Notes: generated by a model not told the origin, from the sequence alone. A DNA stretch of 64,000 bases from Streptomyces nymphaeiformis (GCF_014203895.1 NZ_JACHJY010000006.1:1-64000), one strand, 5' to 3'; counted from the first letter of the stretch, positions 50,604 to 59,520 are shown. A program made the numbers and translations.

Positions 50604-51374
50604 TCAGAACTCGTCGGCGCCGTTGCGGAGCTCGTACGTCCAGTAGCCCGTCTTCGCGGCGGCCTCGTCGACGGCCAGGCCGCCGGCGGGGGCCTTGACG
50701 ACGATGCTGCCCTCGGCCGGGCCCTGGGGGGCGAAGAGGTTCACGTTGAACTCCTTCACGACCTTGTTGTCCTCGTGGACGCCGCCGAGCGCGATCCGCA
50801 CGTTCGCGTACGCGGGCATGCCGGCCTTCAGGACGATCGGCTCGCCCGGCTTGCTCTTCGCGACGGCCGGGATGTCCTTGGCGGTCTGGATCGGGCCGAA
50901 GGCGATGAGCGGGTACTCCAGCAGGGTGCAGGAGCGGCCGGAGACGTTGGTGGCGGTGAGGGTGATGTGCTCGGTCGGGACCTCGTCCGCCTTCGCCGCC
51001 GTGACCTTGATGTCGCCGTAGGCGCAGGCGGGGGCCGCGGCGGAGCTCTTGCCGCCGGTGGAACCGGCCTTCGAGCCGCCGCCCGAGGTGGAACCGGCCT
51101 TCGAGCCGCCGCCGGTGGAGCCGGTGGAGCCGGTGGAGCCACTCGCCGTCGAGCCGCCCGTGGAGCCCGAGCCGCTCTTCGCGGCGGCCTGGTCGGCGGT
51201 GCCGCCGCCGGTCGCGGCGCCGTCACCCGTACCGGCGGTGGACTGGGCGGAGCTCGCACTCCCCGCGTCCTTGGCGCCGGCCGCGTCGTCCCCGCCGCCG
51301 CAGGCGGTCAGGCCCAGCGAGAGGGCGGCGATGGCGGCGGCGGCCAGGACGGTGTTCTTGCGGTGGTTGCGCAT
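50604..51374 (-). CDS. DUF4232 lipoprotein
   Basis: The 256-aa protein has a lipoprotein signal (MRNHRKNTVLAAAAIAALSL, lipobox LTAC with Cys25). A Gly/Ser/Thr-rich linker of about 90 residues follows, including two GGGSKAGST repeats. The C-terminal DUF4232 domain (about 115-256) has a Cys pair (ACAYGD, SCTLLEYP) and ends ELRNGADEF. DUF4232 domains occur in many Streptomyces surface lipoproteins; the function is unknown. GGGGGAG is 6 nt before ATG 51374. It lies 130 nt downstream of the SARP-type regulator on the same strand. Confidence 0.88.
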   Translation of the reverse strand: MRNHRKNTVLAAAAIAALSLGLTACGGGDDAAGAKDAGSASSAQSTAGTGDGAATGGGTADQAAAKSGSGSTGGSTASGSTGSTGSTGGGSKAGSTSGGGSKAGSTGGKSSAAAPACAYGDIKVTAAKADEVPTEHITLTATNVSGRSCTLLEYPLIAFGPIQTAKDIPAVAKSKPGEPIVLKAGMPAYANVRIALGGVHEDNKVVKEFNVNLFAPQGPAEGSIVVKAPAGGLAVDEAAAKTGYWTYELRNGADEF

Positions 51375-51504
51375 GGTGGTACTCCCCCGTTGACGCGGTC
51401 GGTCGAGGCGCACGCCCAGTGCGTACGGCCTCGCGGCACCGTCGGCTTCTCCCCGGTGCTGCATCCAGCTTCCCGACTCGCGCTGCCGTCCCGCTTGCGT
51501 ACCG

Positions 51505-54150
51505 CTAACGATCCGCTGACAGCCGCTGGAGACGCGCTGCCGCCCGCGCCGAACCCTCGCTGAAACCGGCCGCGTCGGCCGCGACGATCGCACGTTCCAG
51601 CTGGTCGGCGGCCTCTTCGAGACGGCCGATACCGGCCAGCGCCTCGCCCAGGGTGATCTGCAGCGAGGCCCGGATGACCACCGCGTCGGGCGCGACCAGT
51701 TCCCCGGCGCGAAGGGTGTGCGCGAGCGCCGCCTCGTACTCCTCCGCCTTCAGGCAGTGGCCCGCGAGGTGCTGGAGGGTCAGCACCTGGGTGGAGGGGT
51801 GGCCGGTGCGGTCGGCGAGGTCGACGGCGTGCAGCATGAGCAGCCCGGCCCGCTCGTGCTCCCCGGTCGCGTCGAGGACGGCGGCGAAGTTGACGTACGC
51901 GATCGCTTCGCTGATCGGGTCTCCGGCCCGGGCGGCCAGGCCGGGCGCCTTCTCCAGGTGGACCAGCGCCTCGGCGTCCCGGCCCTCCTCGTGCAGGATC
52001 CAGCCGAGCAGGGCGCACGTGCGTGACTGGGCGTCGAGGTCGCCGATCGCCTCGGCCGAGGCGAGCCCGGCCTCCAGGATCGGTGTCCAGCCGTCCCCGA
52101 TCCGCATGAGCATCAGCGGCCACTGCACGAGCGCGAGCCGCCAGGCCCGGTCGTGCATGCCGAGGGCGGCCGCGGCGGCGACGGCGCCCTCCAGGGCGGT
52201 CCGCTCGGCCGCGTACCAGTCGAGCGCCGCCGTACGGTCCTCGAACTCCCGTGTCGCGGCGGGCCGTCGGGCGTCGGCGGGCAGCGAGTAGCAGGGCTGC
52301 GAGCCGGGCTCGGCGGCGGCGTCGGCCGCGAGGCCCGTGTACAGGTAGTGGTCGAGCAGCCGGGGCAGGCCCTCGGGGTCGGCCTGCGGGGCGAGATGGC
52401 GGGCGTAGAGGCGCACCAGGTCGTGCGGCGTCCAGCGGCCGGGGACGGCCTCGGTGAGCAGGTGCGCGGCGGCGAGCCGGTCCAGGTCGGCGGAGGCCTG
52501 CCCGGGCGTCGTCCCGGCGAGCGCGCCCGCCGCGAACCGGTCCAGGTCGGAGCCGGTGTGCAGGCCGACCGCGCGGAACAGCCGGGCGGCGGACTCGGGC
52601 AGCTGCTGCACGGTGAGACGGAGAGCAGCGGACACCCCCCGGTCCTCGACGTCCAGCAGGGCCAACCGCCCCTGTTCGTCGGCGAGTTCCCCGACCATCG
52701 CGTCGAGGGTCCACTGCGGCCGCTCGGCCAGGCGGGCCGCCGTCACGCGGAGGGCGAGCGGCAGGCCGTCGCAGAGCCGGGCGAGCCGGGTGGCGGCGGC
52801 CGGTTCGGCGGCGACCCGCTCCGCTCCGAGCACGGAGGTGAGGAGGGCGGCCGAGGCTGCGGGCTGAAGGTGTCCGAGCGGCACGGGGCGGGCGGCGTCG
52901 GAGGCGATGAGGCCGCCGAGCCGGTCGCGGCTGGTGACGAGGGTCGCGCAGTGGTCGCCGCCGGGCAGCAGCGGGCGGACCTGTTCGGAGGAGCGGGCGT
53001 TGTCGAGGACGACGAGCAGCCGGCGCCCGGCGGTGAGGGAGCGGAACAGCGCGCCGCGCGCGTCGACGGTCTCGGGGATCCGCTGCGGGAGGACGCCGAG
53101 GGCGAGCAGGAACTCCCGCAGGACGGCGGCGGTCTCGGGCTCGGCGGTGTCGCTGAAGCCGCGCAGGTCGGCGAAGAGCCGCCCGTCGGGGAAGTCGCCG
53201 CGCCGCTCGTAGGCCCAGTGGACGGCGAACGCGGTCTTGCCGACACCGGCGGGCCCGGTGACCAGACAGACGGGGCCGTCCCCCGCCCGAACGGCACGGT
53301 CGAGCGCGGCCAGCTCGGCGCCGCGCCCGGTGAAGCCGCGGGGCGCCCGCGGCAGGCCCTCGGGCGCCGGGGCCTTGACGTCGGCGGCGGGCCGGGGCGT
53401 GGGGACGGGCGCGGTGGAGCGGAGCAGCGTCGCGTACGCCTCGCTGAGGGTCTCGCCCGGGTCGACGCCCAGCTCCTCGGCGAGCAGCCGCCGGGTCCGG
53501 TGGTACCAGTCGATCGCGTCGGACTGCCGACCGGAGCGGGCGAGCGCCAGCATCAGCGCGGCGGCGAGCGACTCCCGCAGCGGGTGCGCGACGGCCTCGG
53601 TGCGCAGGACGGCGGCGGCCCTGCCGTGCTCGCCGAGCTGCCCGTACGCCTCGGCCAGCGCCTCGACGGACGCGAGCCGCATCTCCTCCAAGCCCCCGGC
53701 GGCAGCCTCCAGCGGCCGACTGTGCACGGTCCCGGTGAGCGCGGGCCCCTGCCAGTAGGACAGGGCCTCCCGCAGCATCCGCACCGCGTCGGCGGGCCGC
53801 CGCTGCACCCCGGCGAGCCCGACGAGCTCCTCGAACCGATGGGCGTCGACGAGCGACTCGGGCATCCGCAGCACATAGGCGGACCCCTGCGTGGCGAGCT
53901 CGACCCCGTACGCCTCGGCCCCGTGCTCGGCGAGCAGCGCCCGCAACCGCGAGACGTGCCCCTGGAGGACGGTCTTGGCGTGTGTGGGCGGCTCCTCCTC
54001 CCACAGGGCGTCGATCAGCTGCCCCACGTTCACGGCACTGTTGGGCCGCAACAGGAGCATGGCCAACAGACTGGACCGCTTGGCGGGCCCCAAGGCTACG
54101 TCCCTGTCCTCCGTCACCAACGCGACGGAGCCGAGCAGCCGGAACTCCAC
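51505..54150 (-). CDS. SARP/AfsR-type regulator: BTAD, NB-ARC and TPR domains
   Basis: The 881-aa regulator has an OmpR-like winged helix (about residues 1-95; VEFRLLGSVAL), a BTAD domain (about 100-250), an NB-ARC ATPase (P-loop GPAGVGKTA with Lys305; LLVVLDNARS; GLPLAL) and TPR repeats in the last 300 residues. The layout is that of AfsR, which activates secondary metabolism genes. No biosynthetic cluster is near, so it may act elsewhere or on the adjacent lipoprotein gene. GTG 54150 has GGAGG 7 nt upstream. A TATCCT box lies about 45 bp upstream. Confidence 0.92.
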   Translation of the reverse strand: MEFRLLGSVALVTEDRDVALGPAKRSSLLAMLLLRPNSAVNVGQLIDALWEEEPPTHAKTVLQGHVSRLRALLAEHGAEAYGVELATQGSAYVLRMPESLVDAHRFEELVGLAGVQRRPADAVRMLREALSYWQGPALTGTVHSRPLEAAAGGLEEMRLASVEALAEAYGQLGEHGRAAAVLRTEAVAHPLRESLAAALMLALARSGRQSDAIDWYHRTRRLLAEELGVDPGETLSEAYATLLRSTAPVPTPRPAADVKAPAPEGLPRAPRGFTGRGAELAALDRAVRAGDGPVCLVTGPAGVGKTAFAVHWAYERRGDFPDGRLFADLRGFSDTAEPETAAVLREFLLALGVLPQRIPETVDARGALFRSLTAGRRLLVVLDNARSSEQVRPLLPGGDHCATLVTSRDRLGGLIASDAARPVPLGHLQPAASAALLTSVLGAERVAAEPAAATRLARLCDGLPLALRVTAARLAERPQWTLDAMVGELADEQGRLALLDVEDRGVSAALRLTVQQLPESAARLFRAVGLHTGSDLDRFAAGALAGTTPGQASADLDRLAAAHLLTEAVPGRWTPHDLVRLYARHLAPQADPEGLPRLLDHYLYTGLAADAAAEPGSQPCYSLPADARRPAATREFEDRTAALDWYAAERTALEGAVAAAAALGMHDRAWRLALVQWPLMLMRIGDGWTPILEAGLASAEAIGDLDAQSRTCALLGWILHEEGRDAEALVHLEKAPGLAARAGDPISEAIAYVNFAAVLDATGEHERAGLLMLHAVDLADRTGHPSTQVLTLQHLAGHCLKAEEYEAALAHTLRAGELVAPDAVVIRASLQITLGEALAGIGRLEEAADQLERAIVAADAAGFSEGSARAAARLQRLSADR

Positions 54151-54344
54151 CTGTATACCTCCGCGATCCCTCTCCCCCATTTCCCCCGGCAGTCGAGGAT
54201 ACGTGGGGTAGGAGGGTCACCCGCGACACGACGTCGCCCGACCGGCCTTACTGTCCGATTCGCGACAGGAGGCCCGGGAGCCGACTCCCGCCGGATCCGA
54301 TCGTGCGGGCGACGCGCCGGCGCCGGCACCGGCAACCGCCCATG

Positions 54345-54358
54345 GTGACCTGGGTCAC
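54345..54358. promoter_or_regulatory. Perfect GTGACC-TG-GGTCAC palindrome in the SARP/methylase intergenic region
   Basis: This 14-nt palindrome lies about 195 bp upstream of the SARP start and 86 bp before the first TGCGCAG palindrome. The rest of 54151-54440 shows no credible gene. Confidence 0.4.
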
Positions 54359-54443
54359 TCTTTGAGACTTCCGCGCGACTTCCTCCCCCCGCGCCGCGGC
54401 TCACCCCTGAACCCCCGAGCAGCGAAAAGACGAACCGAGTCCT

Positions 54444-54462
54444 TGCGCAGTGGCACTGCGCA
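54444..54462. promoter_or_regulatory. Operator-like palindrome, copy 1
   Basis: TGCGCAG-TGGCA-CTGCGCA is a perfect 7-bp inverted repeat with 5-nt spacer (8 bp if the flanking T/A are paired). The same arms and spacing recur at 54597, 153 bp on. It lies about 60 bp upstream of a candidate -10 (TAGATT, 54523-54528). Confidence 0.75.
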
Positions 54463-54535
54463 GTCACCTGCGTGCGTGATGCGGGGCTTCGCCGGCACCT
54501 CACACCAGCCGCCCCGCGTTGCTAGATTCCCTTTC

Positions 54536-54631
54536 GTGACCCTTCCACACGGAGCCCTTGCGGGAGGATCGGGTCCTGTCGGCGCCAGAAGAAGAGTGCG
54601 CAGCATCACTGCGCAGATCTCGCCCTACTGA
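54536..54631 (+). CDS. Possible leaderless 31-aa leader peptide upstream of the methyltransferase gene
   Basis: GTG 54536 lies exactly 7 nt past TAGATT (54523-54528), the spacing of leaderless genes in this window. The frame encodes VTLPHGALAGGSGPVGARRR and eleven further residues, and ends at TGA 54629-54631. Its last part covers the second palindrome. It ends 28 nt before the methyltransferase start. No family is known; it may be a leader peptide, an unrelated small protein or only chance. Confidence 0.35.
   Translation: MTLPHGALAGGSGPVGARRRVRSITAQISPY
54597..54615. promoter_or_regulatory. Operator-like palindrome, copy 2
   Basis: TGCGCAG-CATCA-CTGCGCA has the same arms and 5-nt spacer as copy 1; only three spacer bases differ. 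It lies 45 bp before the methyltransferase start, past the likely transcription start. Confidence 0.75.
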
Positions 54632-54659
54632 AGTGAAGCACCCGAGCGAGGAGTTCCCG

Positions 54660-56741
54660 GTGGAGAACACGGACGCACACGGCCCCGCCGCAAAGGTCGT
54701 CGATCGGCTGTGGCGGGCGTACGCGCCCTTTCAGCGAGGCCGGAGCACGGACCGCGACCTCACCGCGATGCTCGCCGTCCTGCTGCTCGCGGGGTTCGTC
54801 GACTCGGCGGACGATCCGGGTGAGCAAGTCGTCAAGCCGTGGTCCAGAGCCGTCGCGGAAGCGCGCACCGGGTATCCGCCGCTGAGGGACCTGAACAACG
54901 CGCTCCTCCTCGCCTCGCAACATGACCGGTTTCCCGTACTCGCGTCGTGGGATCCGGAGAAGGTCTTCGCCGGTGACGGCGGGGCGGACGACCTGCCCTG
55001 GGTGGCGGACTTCCTCACCGCGCTCCAGCACCCCCCCGCCGCCGTCGAGGCCGGACTCACCGCGGTCAGCGAGCTGCTCGTGGAACGGTACGTCGCGGAG
55101 AGTGCCGCCCGGACGGGCGAGTACTACACGCCGCGCGAGGTCACGCGACTGGTCGCGGAGTCACTGTCGCCGCAGCCCGGCGATCGTGTCCTCGACCCCG
55201 CCTGCGGCACCGGGGGGTTCCTCGCCGCCGCCGCGCAGTACCTCGCGGAACAGGGTCACGGCGGCGCCTCGTTCGAGGGCTACGCGATGGATCACCGCAA
55301 CCCCCACCTGGCCATGCTGAACCTGGCCCTGCACGGGGTCGACCGGCCCTTGGTGCGCGCCTCCGACCCCGGATCGATGTTCCGGAGTCCGGGCAGCGGC
55401 ATGGCCGAATTCGTGCTGTGCAACCCGCCGTTCAACCAGCGCGTCCCGGGTCTGGAACACCACGACTGGCCCTTCGGGCAGCCGCCCGAGTCGAACGCGA
55501 ACTTCGCCTGGATCCAACTCGCCTGGGCCCGGCTCAGCGAGAAGGGCAAGGCGGCCCTGGTCATGCCGGCGGGGGCCGCCTCCGCACCCGGCCGCGAGGC
55601 CGAGATCCGCAAGGAGCTGCTGGTCGGAGGCGCCCTCCTCGCCGTCGTCGCGCTCCCGGCCGACCTGTTCTCCCACACGGCGGTCCCCGTACACCTGTGG
55701 ATCCTCGCCCGCGACAAGTCCCGCCACGTGCCCGTCGGCGAGACCGAGTCCGTCCTCTTCATCGACGCGAGCCGACTCGGCACCCGGGCCCCTCGCCAGG
55801 CGCGGGTGCTCGGCCCGTCCGACAGGGACCGCATCAGCGACCGGTTCCACACCTGGCTGCGGGCTCCCCACTCGGCCCCCGACGAACCCGGATTCTCCCG
55901 CACGGTCCCGTACGAAGAGATCCTGGAGAACGACGGCTGCCCCCTCGACCCCAAGCTGTACGTGGTCCCCGACCGGGAGCCGCCGCGCGCGGCACTGGAC
56001 ACCCGGCGCCTGCTGGACGAGCTGACGGCGCAGGCCGAGTCGACGGCCGCCGCGACGGGCCGGCTGCGCAAGAGCTTCGACCGGAGCGAGCGCGTGGCCC
56101 GCGACGAGACCGAAGCCCCGCGCGTGCCGCTCCGGCGCGTGCTGGAGGACGCCGCTGAAGGGCTGCCCGGGGCCCCGGCCCTGCTGCTCGCGGGACCGTC
56201 CGGAAGCCTGATCCGCGCCGACCACTACGTCGACGTCGGCGGCGTCCCCGTCGTCATGCCCAAGGACCTGACGGGAAGCGGCTTCAGCACGGCCGGCGTC
56301 CGGTGCATCAGCGAGCGACAGGCCGGCGGACTGGAGCGCTTCCGCCTCCGCCCCGGCGACGTCGTCCTCGCACGCCGCGGAGAACTGGGACGAGCCGCGG
56401 TCGTCCGCGAGGAACAGCACGGCTGGGTGTGCGGCACCGGATGTTTCCTGCTGCGCCCCCCTGCCGGGCTCGACCCCGACTACTTCGCCGCGTATCTGCG
56501 CGGTCCGGAGGCGCGAACGTGGCTGGAAGCCCACTCCACCGGGAGCATGAAGATGAAGACCATCTCCCTCGGCGTGCTCGGCGATCTGCCCGTCGTCCTG
56601 CCCGGCCTCGCGGCGCAGCGGGCGATCGCCGGCACGATGGCGCGGCTCGACGAACACGAGCGCCTGCTGCGCGAACAGCTCGAACTGACCCGGCGCCTCC
56701 GCCGCGACGCGCTGAACGGAGGCATCATCCCCGCGCCGTAG
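54660..56741 (+). CDS. Type I-like DNA N6-adenine methyltransferase fused to a specificity-type domain
   Basis: The 693-aa protein has a helical HsdM-type N-terminal region (about 1-140) and a methyltransferase domain. SAM motif I is DPACGTGGFL (179-188) and the catalytic motif IV is NPPF (255-258). From about residue 490 to the end it resembles an HsdS target-recognition unit (GDVVLARRGELGRAAVV, TGSMKMKTISLGVLGDLPV) followed by the HsdS-type helix with MARLDEHERLLREQLELTRR. It thus joins M and S functions in one chain. No HsdR, restriction nuclease or second S gene is nearby, so it looks like a solitary methyltransferase. GTG 54660 was chosen for GAGGAG 6 nt upstream; longer in-frame starts would place the second palindrome inside the gene. 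Defence or gene regulation by methylation are both possible. Confidence 0.87.
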   Translation: MENTDAHGPAAKVVDRLWRAYAPFQRGRSTDRDLTAMLAVLLLAGFVDSADDPGEQVVKPWSRAVAEARTGYPPLRDLNNALLLASQHDRFPVLASWDPEKVFAGDGGADDLPWVADFLTALQHPPAAVEAGLTAVSELLVERYVAESAARTGEYYTPREVTRLVAESLSPQPGDRVLDPACGTGGFLAAAAQYLAEQGHGGASFEGYAMDHRNPHLAMLNLALHGVDRPLVRASDPGSMFRSPGSGMAEFVLCNPPFNQRVPGLEHHDWPFGQPPESNANFAWIQLAWARLSEKGKAALVMPAGAASAPGREAEIRKELLVGGALLAVVALPADLFSHTAVPVHLWILARDKSRHVPVGETESVLFIDASRLGTRAPRQARVLGPSDRDRISDRFHTWLRAPHSAPDEPGFSRTVPYEEILENDGCPLDPKLYVVPDREPPRAALDTRRLLDELTAQAESTAAATGRLRKSFDRSERVARDETEAPRVPLRRVLEDAAEGLPGAPALLLAGPSGSLIRADHYVDVGGVPVVMPKDLTGSGFSTAGVRCISERQAGGLERFRLRPGDVVLARRGELGRAAVVREEQHGWVCGTGCFLLRPPAGLDPDYFAAYLRGPEARTWLEAHSTGSMKMKTISLGVLGDLPVVLPGLAAQRAIAGTMARLDEHERLLREQLELTRRLRRDALNGGIIPAP

Positions 56742-56824
56742 GCACGCGCGGCCGTGGCGGAGTACGGAGACGAGGCTCCGGGGAGCACCCCGCTCCCCGC
56801 TGCCGCAACGGCTACCGTGAAGCC

Positions 56825-57406
56825 ATGACCGGACTGCCCGACTGGATGCGCCCGCCCCGCGCGGAAGGCTGGTTCGCGGAGGACCTGGACCACCTCCCGG
56901 AAGCACCGCGTCACACCGAGCTGATCGACGGAGCTCTCGTATTCATGATGTCGCCCCAGCGGTCGTGGCACGGCCGCCTCGTCACCGGTCTCACCATGGC
57001 GTTCATGGCGCAGGCCCCCGCCGGCGTCGAAGTCGAGCGGGAGATGACCATCCGCCTCGACTCCCGCAACCGCCCGGAACCGGACCTGCTCCTGACCACC
57101 GCCCCGTACGACGCCGACCGCACCTGGTTCGCCCCGGAAGACGTCCAGCTCGTCGTCGAGGTCGTCTCCCCCGAATCCGCCCACCGCGACCGGACCGTCA
57201 AGCTGCGCAAGTACGCCGAGGCGGGAATCCGGCACTACTGGTGCATCGAGGACGAGGACACCGCCCCCGTCGTCCACGTCTACGAGCTCGACGAACCGAC
57301 CGGCGCCTACGCACCCGCCGGCATCTTCCGGGGCACCCTCCGGCGCCCGGTGCCCTTCGAGATCAGCCTGGACCTCGACGGGCTCGCACCGCCGCGCACC
57401 ACCTGA
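56825..57406 (+). CDS. Uma2 family endonuclease-like protein
   Basis: The 193-aa product has the PD-(D/E)XK-type Uma2 fold (DUF820). Core residues are in ELIDGALVFM, RPEPDLLL and LVVEVVSPESAHRD, followed by KLRKYAEAGIRHYW. This keeps the Asp, Glu and Lys of a nuclease active site. Uma2 proteins are abundant in Streptomyces and cyanobacteria; their biological role is unknown. TACCGT (56813-56818) ends 6 nt before ATG 56825, so the mRNA is probably leaderless. It lies 83 nt after the methyltransferase gene; a functional link is not shown. Confidence 0.88.
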   Translation: MTGLPDWMRPPRAEGWFAEDLDHLPEAPRHTELIDGALVFMMSPQRSWHGRLVTGLTMAFMAQAPAGVEVEREMTIRLDSRNRPEPDLLLTTAPYDADRTWFAPEDVQLVVEVVSPESAHRDRTVKLRKYAEAGIRHYWCIEDEDTAPVVHVYELDEPTGAYAPAGIFRGTLRRPVPFEISLDLDGLAPPRTT

Positions 57407-57548
57407 GAGCCGGTACGAGAACGCGGAAGGGCCGGACCCGGCATCACCCGATTACCCCCCGCCGCGTTGCCCCCCGTCCGCCTCGGCCGTCGCATGGAGC
57501 GGGGGATACGAGCCCGCACGGGGCCACCGGAAGGCAGGAGAGGGAGCG

Positions 57549-58163
57549 ATGTACGTTCGCAGCATCTACGCAACGGGCGATCCGGCCGAGCTCGACGGCG
57601 TCGCCGAGGCGCTCCGGACCGAGGGGCGCGAGTTGCTGTCGGCGCAGCCCGGCTTCCGCGGGATGGGGCTGTTCGTCGACCGCGAGCTCGGCAAGCTCCT
57701 GGTGGGATCGTGGTGGGACGACGAGGCTTCCCGGCAGGCCAGCAACGAGCTGCTGGGCAAGCGGCGGGACGAACTCCTCGCCCCCTTCGCCCGGACCGTG
57801 ACCGTCGACAACTGGGAGGCGGCGGTCGCCCGGCGCGCACAGGACCTCGGGCCCGGCGGGGGGTTCCGGCTGGTCCGCATGAACGTCGAGCCGGCCGACA
57901 TCGACCTGCTGGTGAACACGTTCCGCGACACCTCGCTGCCCAAGGTCCAGCAGATCCCCGGTCTTGACGGCATCTCCCTCCTCGTCGACCGCGACCGGGG
58001 CAGAGCGGCCGTCGGCGCGCTCTACGGCGACCGCAACGCACTCGTGGCATCCCGCGGCGCCGTGGCGGCGGTCCGCGGAGAGGCGACGACGAAGGCCCGT
58101 GCGACCACCACCAGCCTGGAGGAATTCGACGTGGTCCTCGCCACGGCGGTCCCCCACGCCTGA
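57549..58163 (+). CDS. Dimeric alpha/beta-barrel (ABM-like) protein with two tandem modules
   Basis: The 204-aa cytosolic protein reads as two ferredoxin-like modules (about 1-95 and 105-200). Each has a strand-helix pattern and a central motif: QPGFRGMGLFVDRELGKLLV in the first and IPGLDGISLLVDRDRGRAAV in the second. This is the antibiotic biosynthesis monooxygenase-like (dimeric alpha/beta barrel) architecture; no cofactor residue is clear. AGGAGAGGGAGCG precedes ATG 57549. A strong terminator follows. Confidence 0.75.
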   Translation: MYVRSIYATGDPAELDGVAEALRTEGRELLSAQPGFRGMGLFVDRELGKLLVGSWWDDEASRQASNELLGKRRDELLAPFARTVTVDNWEAAVARRAQDLGPGGGFRLVRMNVEPADIDLLVNTFRDTSLPKVQQIPGLDGISLLVDRDRGRAAVGALYGDRNALVASRGAVAAVRGEATTKARATTTSLEEFDVVLATAVPHA

Positions 58164-58183
58164 CCTCCGCGTCGACGCGGGAA

Positions 58184-58225
58184 CGCGGAAGGGGCCGGAA
58201 TCTCCCGATTCCGGCCCCTTCCGCG
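58184..58225. terminator. Bidirectional terminator between the ABM-like gene and ychF
   Basis: A perfect 18-bp stem (58184-58201 with 58208-58225) with a 6-nt loop lies between two convergent genes, 21 nt past one stop and 46 nt past the other. Confidence 0.88.
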
Positions 58226-58270
58226 CCTGTACGACCAGACGTTTCCGTACGACTGGACGTCTCTGTAGGA

Positions 58271-59359
58271 CTAGACGTTGAAGCGGAACTCCACGACGTC
58301 GCCGTCCTGCATGACGTACTCCTTGCCCTCCATGCGGGCCTTGCCGGCGGCGCGGGCTTCGGCGACCGAGCCCGTGGCGACGAGGTCTTCGAAGGAGATG
58401 ACCTCGGCCTTGATGAAGCCCTTCTGGAAGTCGGTGTGGATGACACCGGCCGCCTCGGGGGCCGTCGCGCCCTGCTTGATCGTCCAGGCGCGGGATTCCT
58501 TCGGGCCGGCCGTCAGGTAGGTCTGGAGGCCGAGGGTGGCGAAGCCGACGCGGGCGAGGGTGGCCAGGCCGGGCTCCTCGGCGCCGACGGACTGGAGGAG
58601 CTCCATGGCGTCCTCCTCGTCGAGCTCGGCGAGGTCCTGCTCCAGCTTGGCGTTGAGGAAGATCGCCTCGGCCGGGGCGACCAGGGCGCTCTGCTCGGCC
58701 TTGAAGGCCTCGTCCGTCAGCTCGTCCTCGTCGACGTTGAAGACGTACAGGAACGGCTTGGTGGTGAGGAGGTGGAGGTCGTGCAGGAGCTCCGCCTTCT
58801 CCGAGCCCTGGACGATGCCCTGCGAGAAGAGGGTGTCGCCCTTCTCCAGGATCGCCTGGGCGGCCTCGACGGCGGCGACCTTGGGCGCCGTGTCCTTCTT
58901 GATCCGCATCTCCTTCTGGAGGCGCGGCAGGACCTTCTCGATCGTCTGGAGGTCCGCGAGGATCAGCTCCGTGTTGATCGTCTCGATGTCGTCCTTCGGC
59001 GAGACCTTGCCGTCGACGTGGACGACGTTCTCGTCCTTGAAGGCACGGATGACCTGGCAGATCGCGTCCGACTCGCGGATGTTCGCGAGGAACTTGTTGC
59101 CCAGGCCCTCGCCCTCGCTCGCGCCGCGCACGATGCCCGCGATGTCGACGAAGTCGACCGTCGCCGGGAGGAGGCGCTGCGAGCCGAAGATGTCGGCGAG
59201 CTGCTGGAGGCGGGGGTCCGGGACGCCGACGACGCCGACGTTGGGCTCGATCGTGGCGAACGGGTAGTTGGCCGCCAGCACGTCGTTCTTGGTCAGGGCG
59301 TTGAACAGGGTCGACTTGCCGACATTCGGCAGACCGACGATTCCGATCGTGAGCGACAC
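58271..59359 (-). CDS. ychF: Redox-regulated ATPase YchF
   Basis: The 362-aa OBG-like P-loop protein has G1 GLPNVGKST (residues 8-16), G3 DIAGIVRGASEGEGLGNKFL, and an altered G4 NVDEDEL in place of NKxD, the feature that makes YchF prefer ATP over GTP. A C-terminal TGS domain holds GATAPEAAGVIHTDFQKGFI. YchF binds ribosomes and takes part in stress responses. The ATG has no strong Shine-Dalgarno but AGGAAG lies about 9 nt upstream. Confidence 0.95.
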   Translation of the reverse strand: MSLTIGIVGLPNVGKSTLFNALTKNDVLAANYPFATIEPNVGVVGVPDPRLQQLADIFGSQRLLPATVDFVDIAGIVRGASEGEGLGNKFLANIRESDAICQVIRAFKDENVVHVDGKVSPKDDIETINTELILADLQTIEKVLPRLQKEMRIKKDTAPKVAAVEAAQAILEKGDTLFSQGIVQGSEKAELLHDLHLLTTKPFLYVFNVDEDELTDEAFKAEQSALVAPAEAIFLNAKLEQDLAELDEEDAMELLQSVGAEEPGLATLARVGFATLGLQTYLTAGPKESRAWTIKQGATAPEAAGVIHTDFQKGFIKAEVISFEDLVATGSVAEARAAGKARMEGKEYVMQDGDVVEFRFNV

Positions 59360-59520
59360 GGTGGCGACTTCCTGGAGTGTGGATGGTGGGCCGATCCCCC
59401 AGTTTACGGGCGGGCCGAACCGGCCAGTGACGGAGACCTTCGGTCGATCTCGGGGGCAAGGTCACCCAAAGGGCGTGTCCCGGACCCGCTTCCCGCCCCC
59501 TTCCGACCTACGTTGGTCGT

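Noticed and set aside
54355..54609. 84-codon minus-strand frame between the SARP and methyltransferase genes
   Set aside because: No ribosome binding site and no domain. It covers both palindromes, which argues for regulatory DNA.
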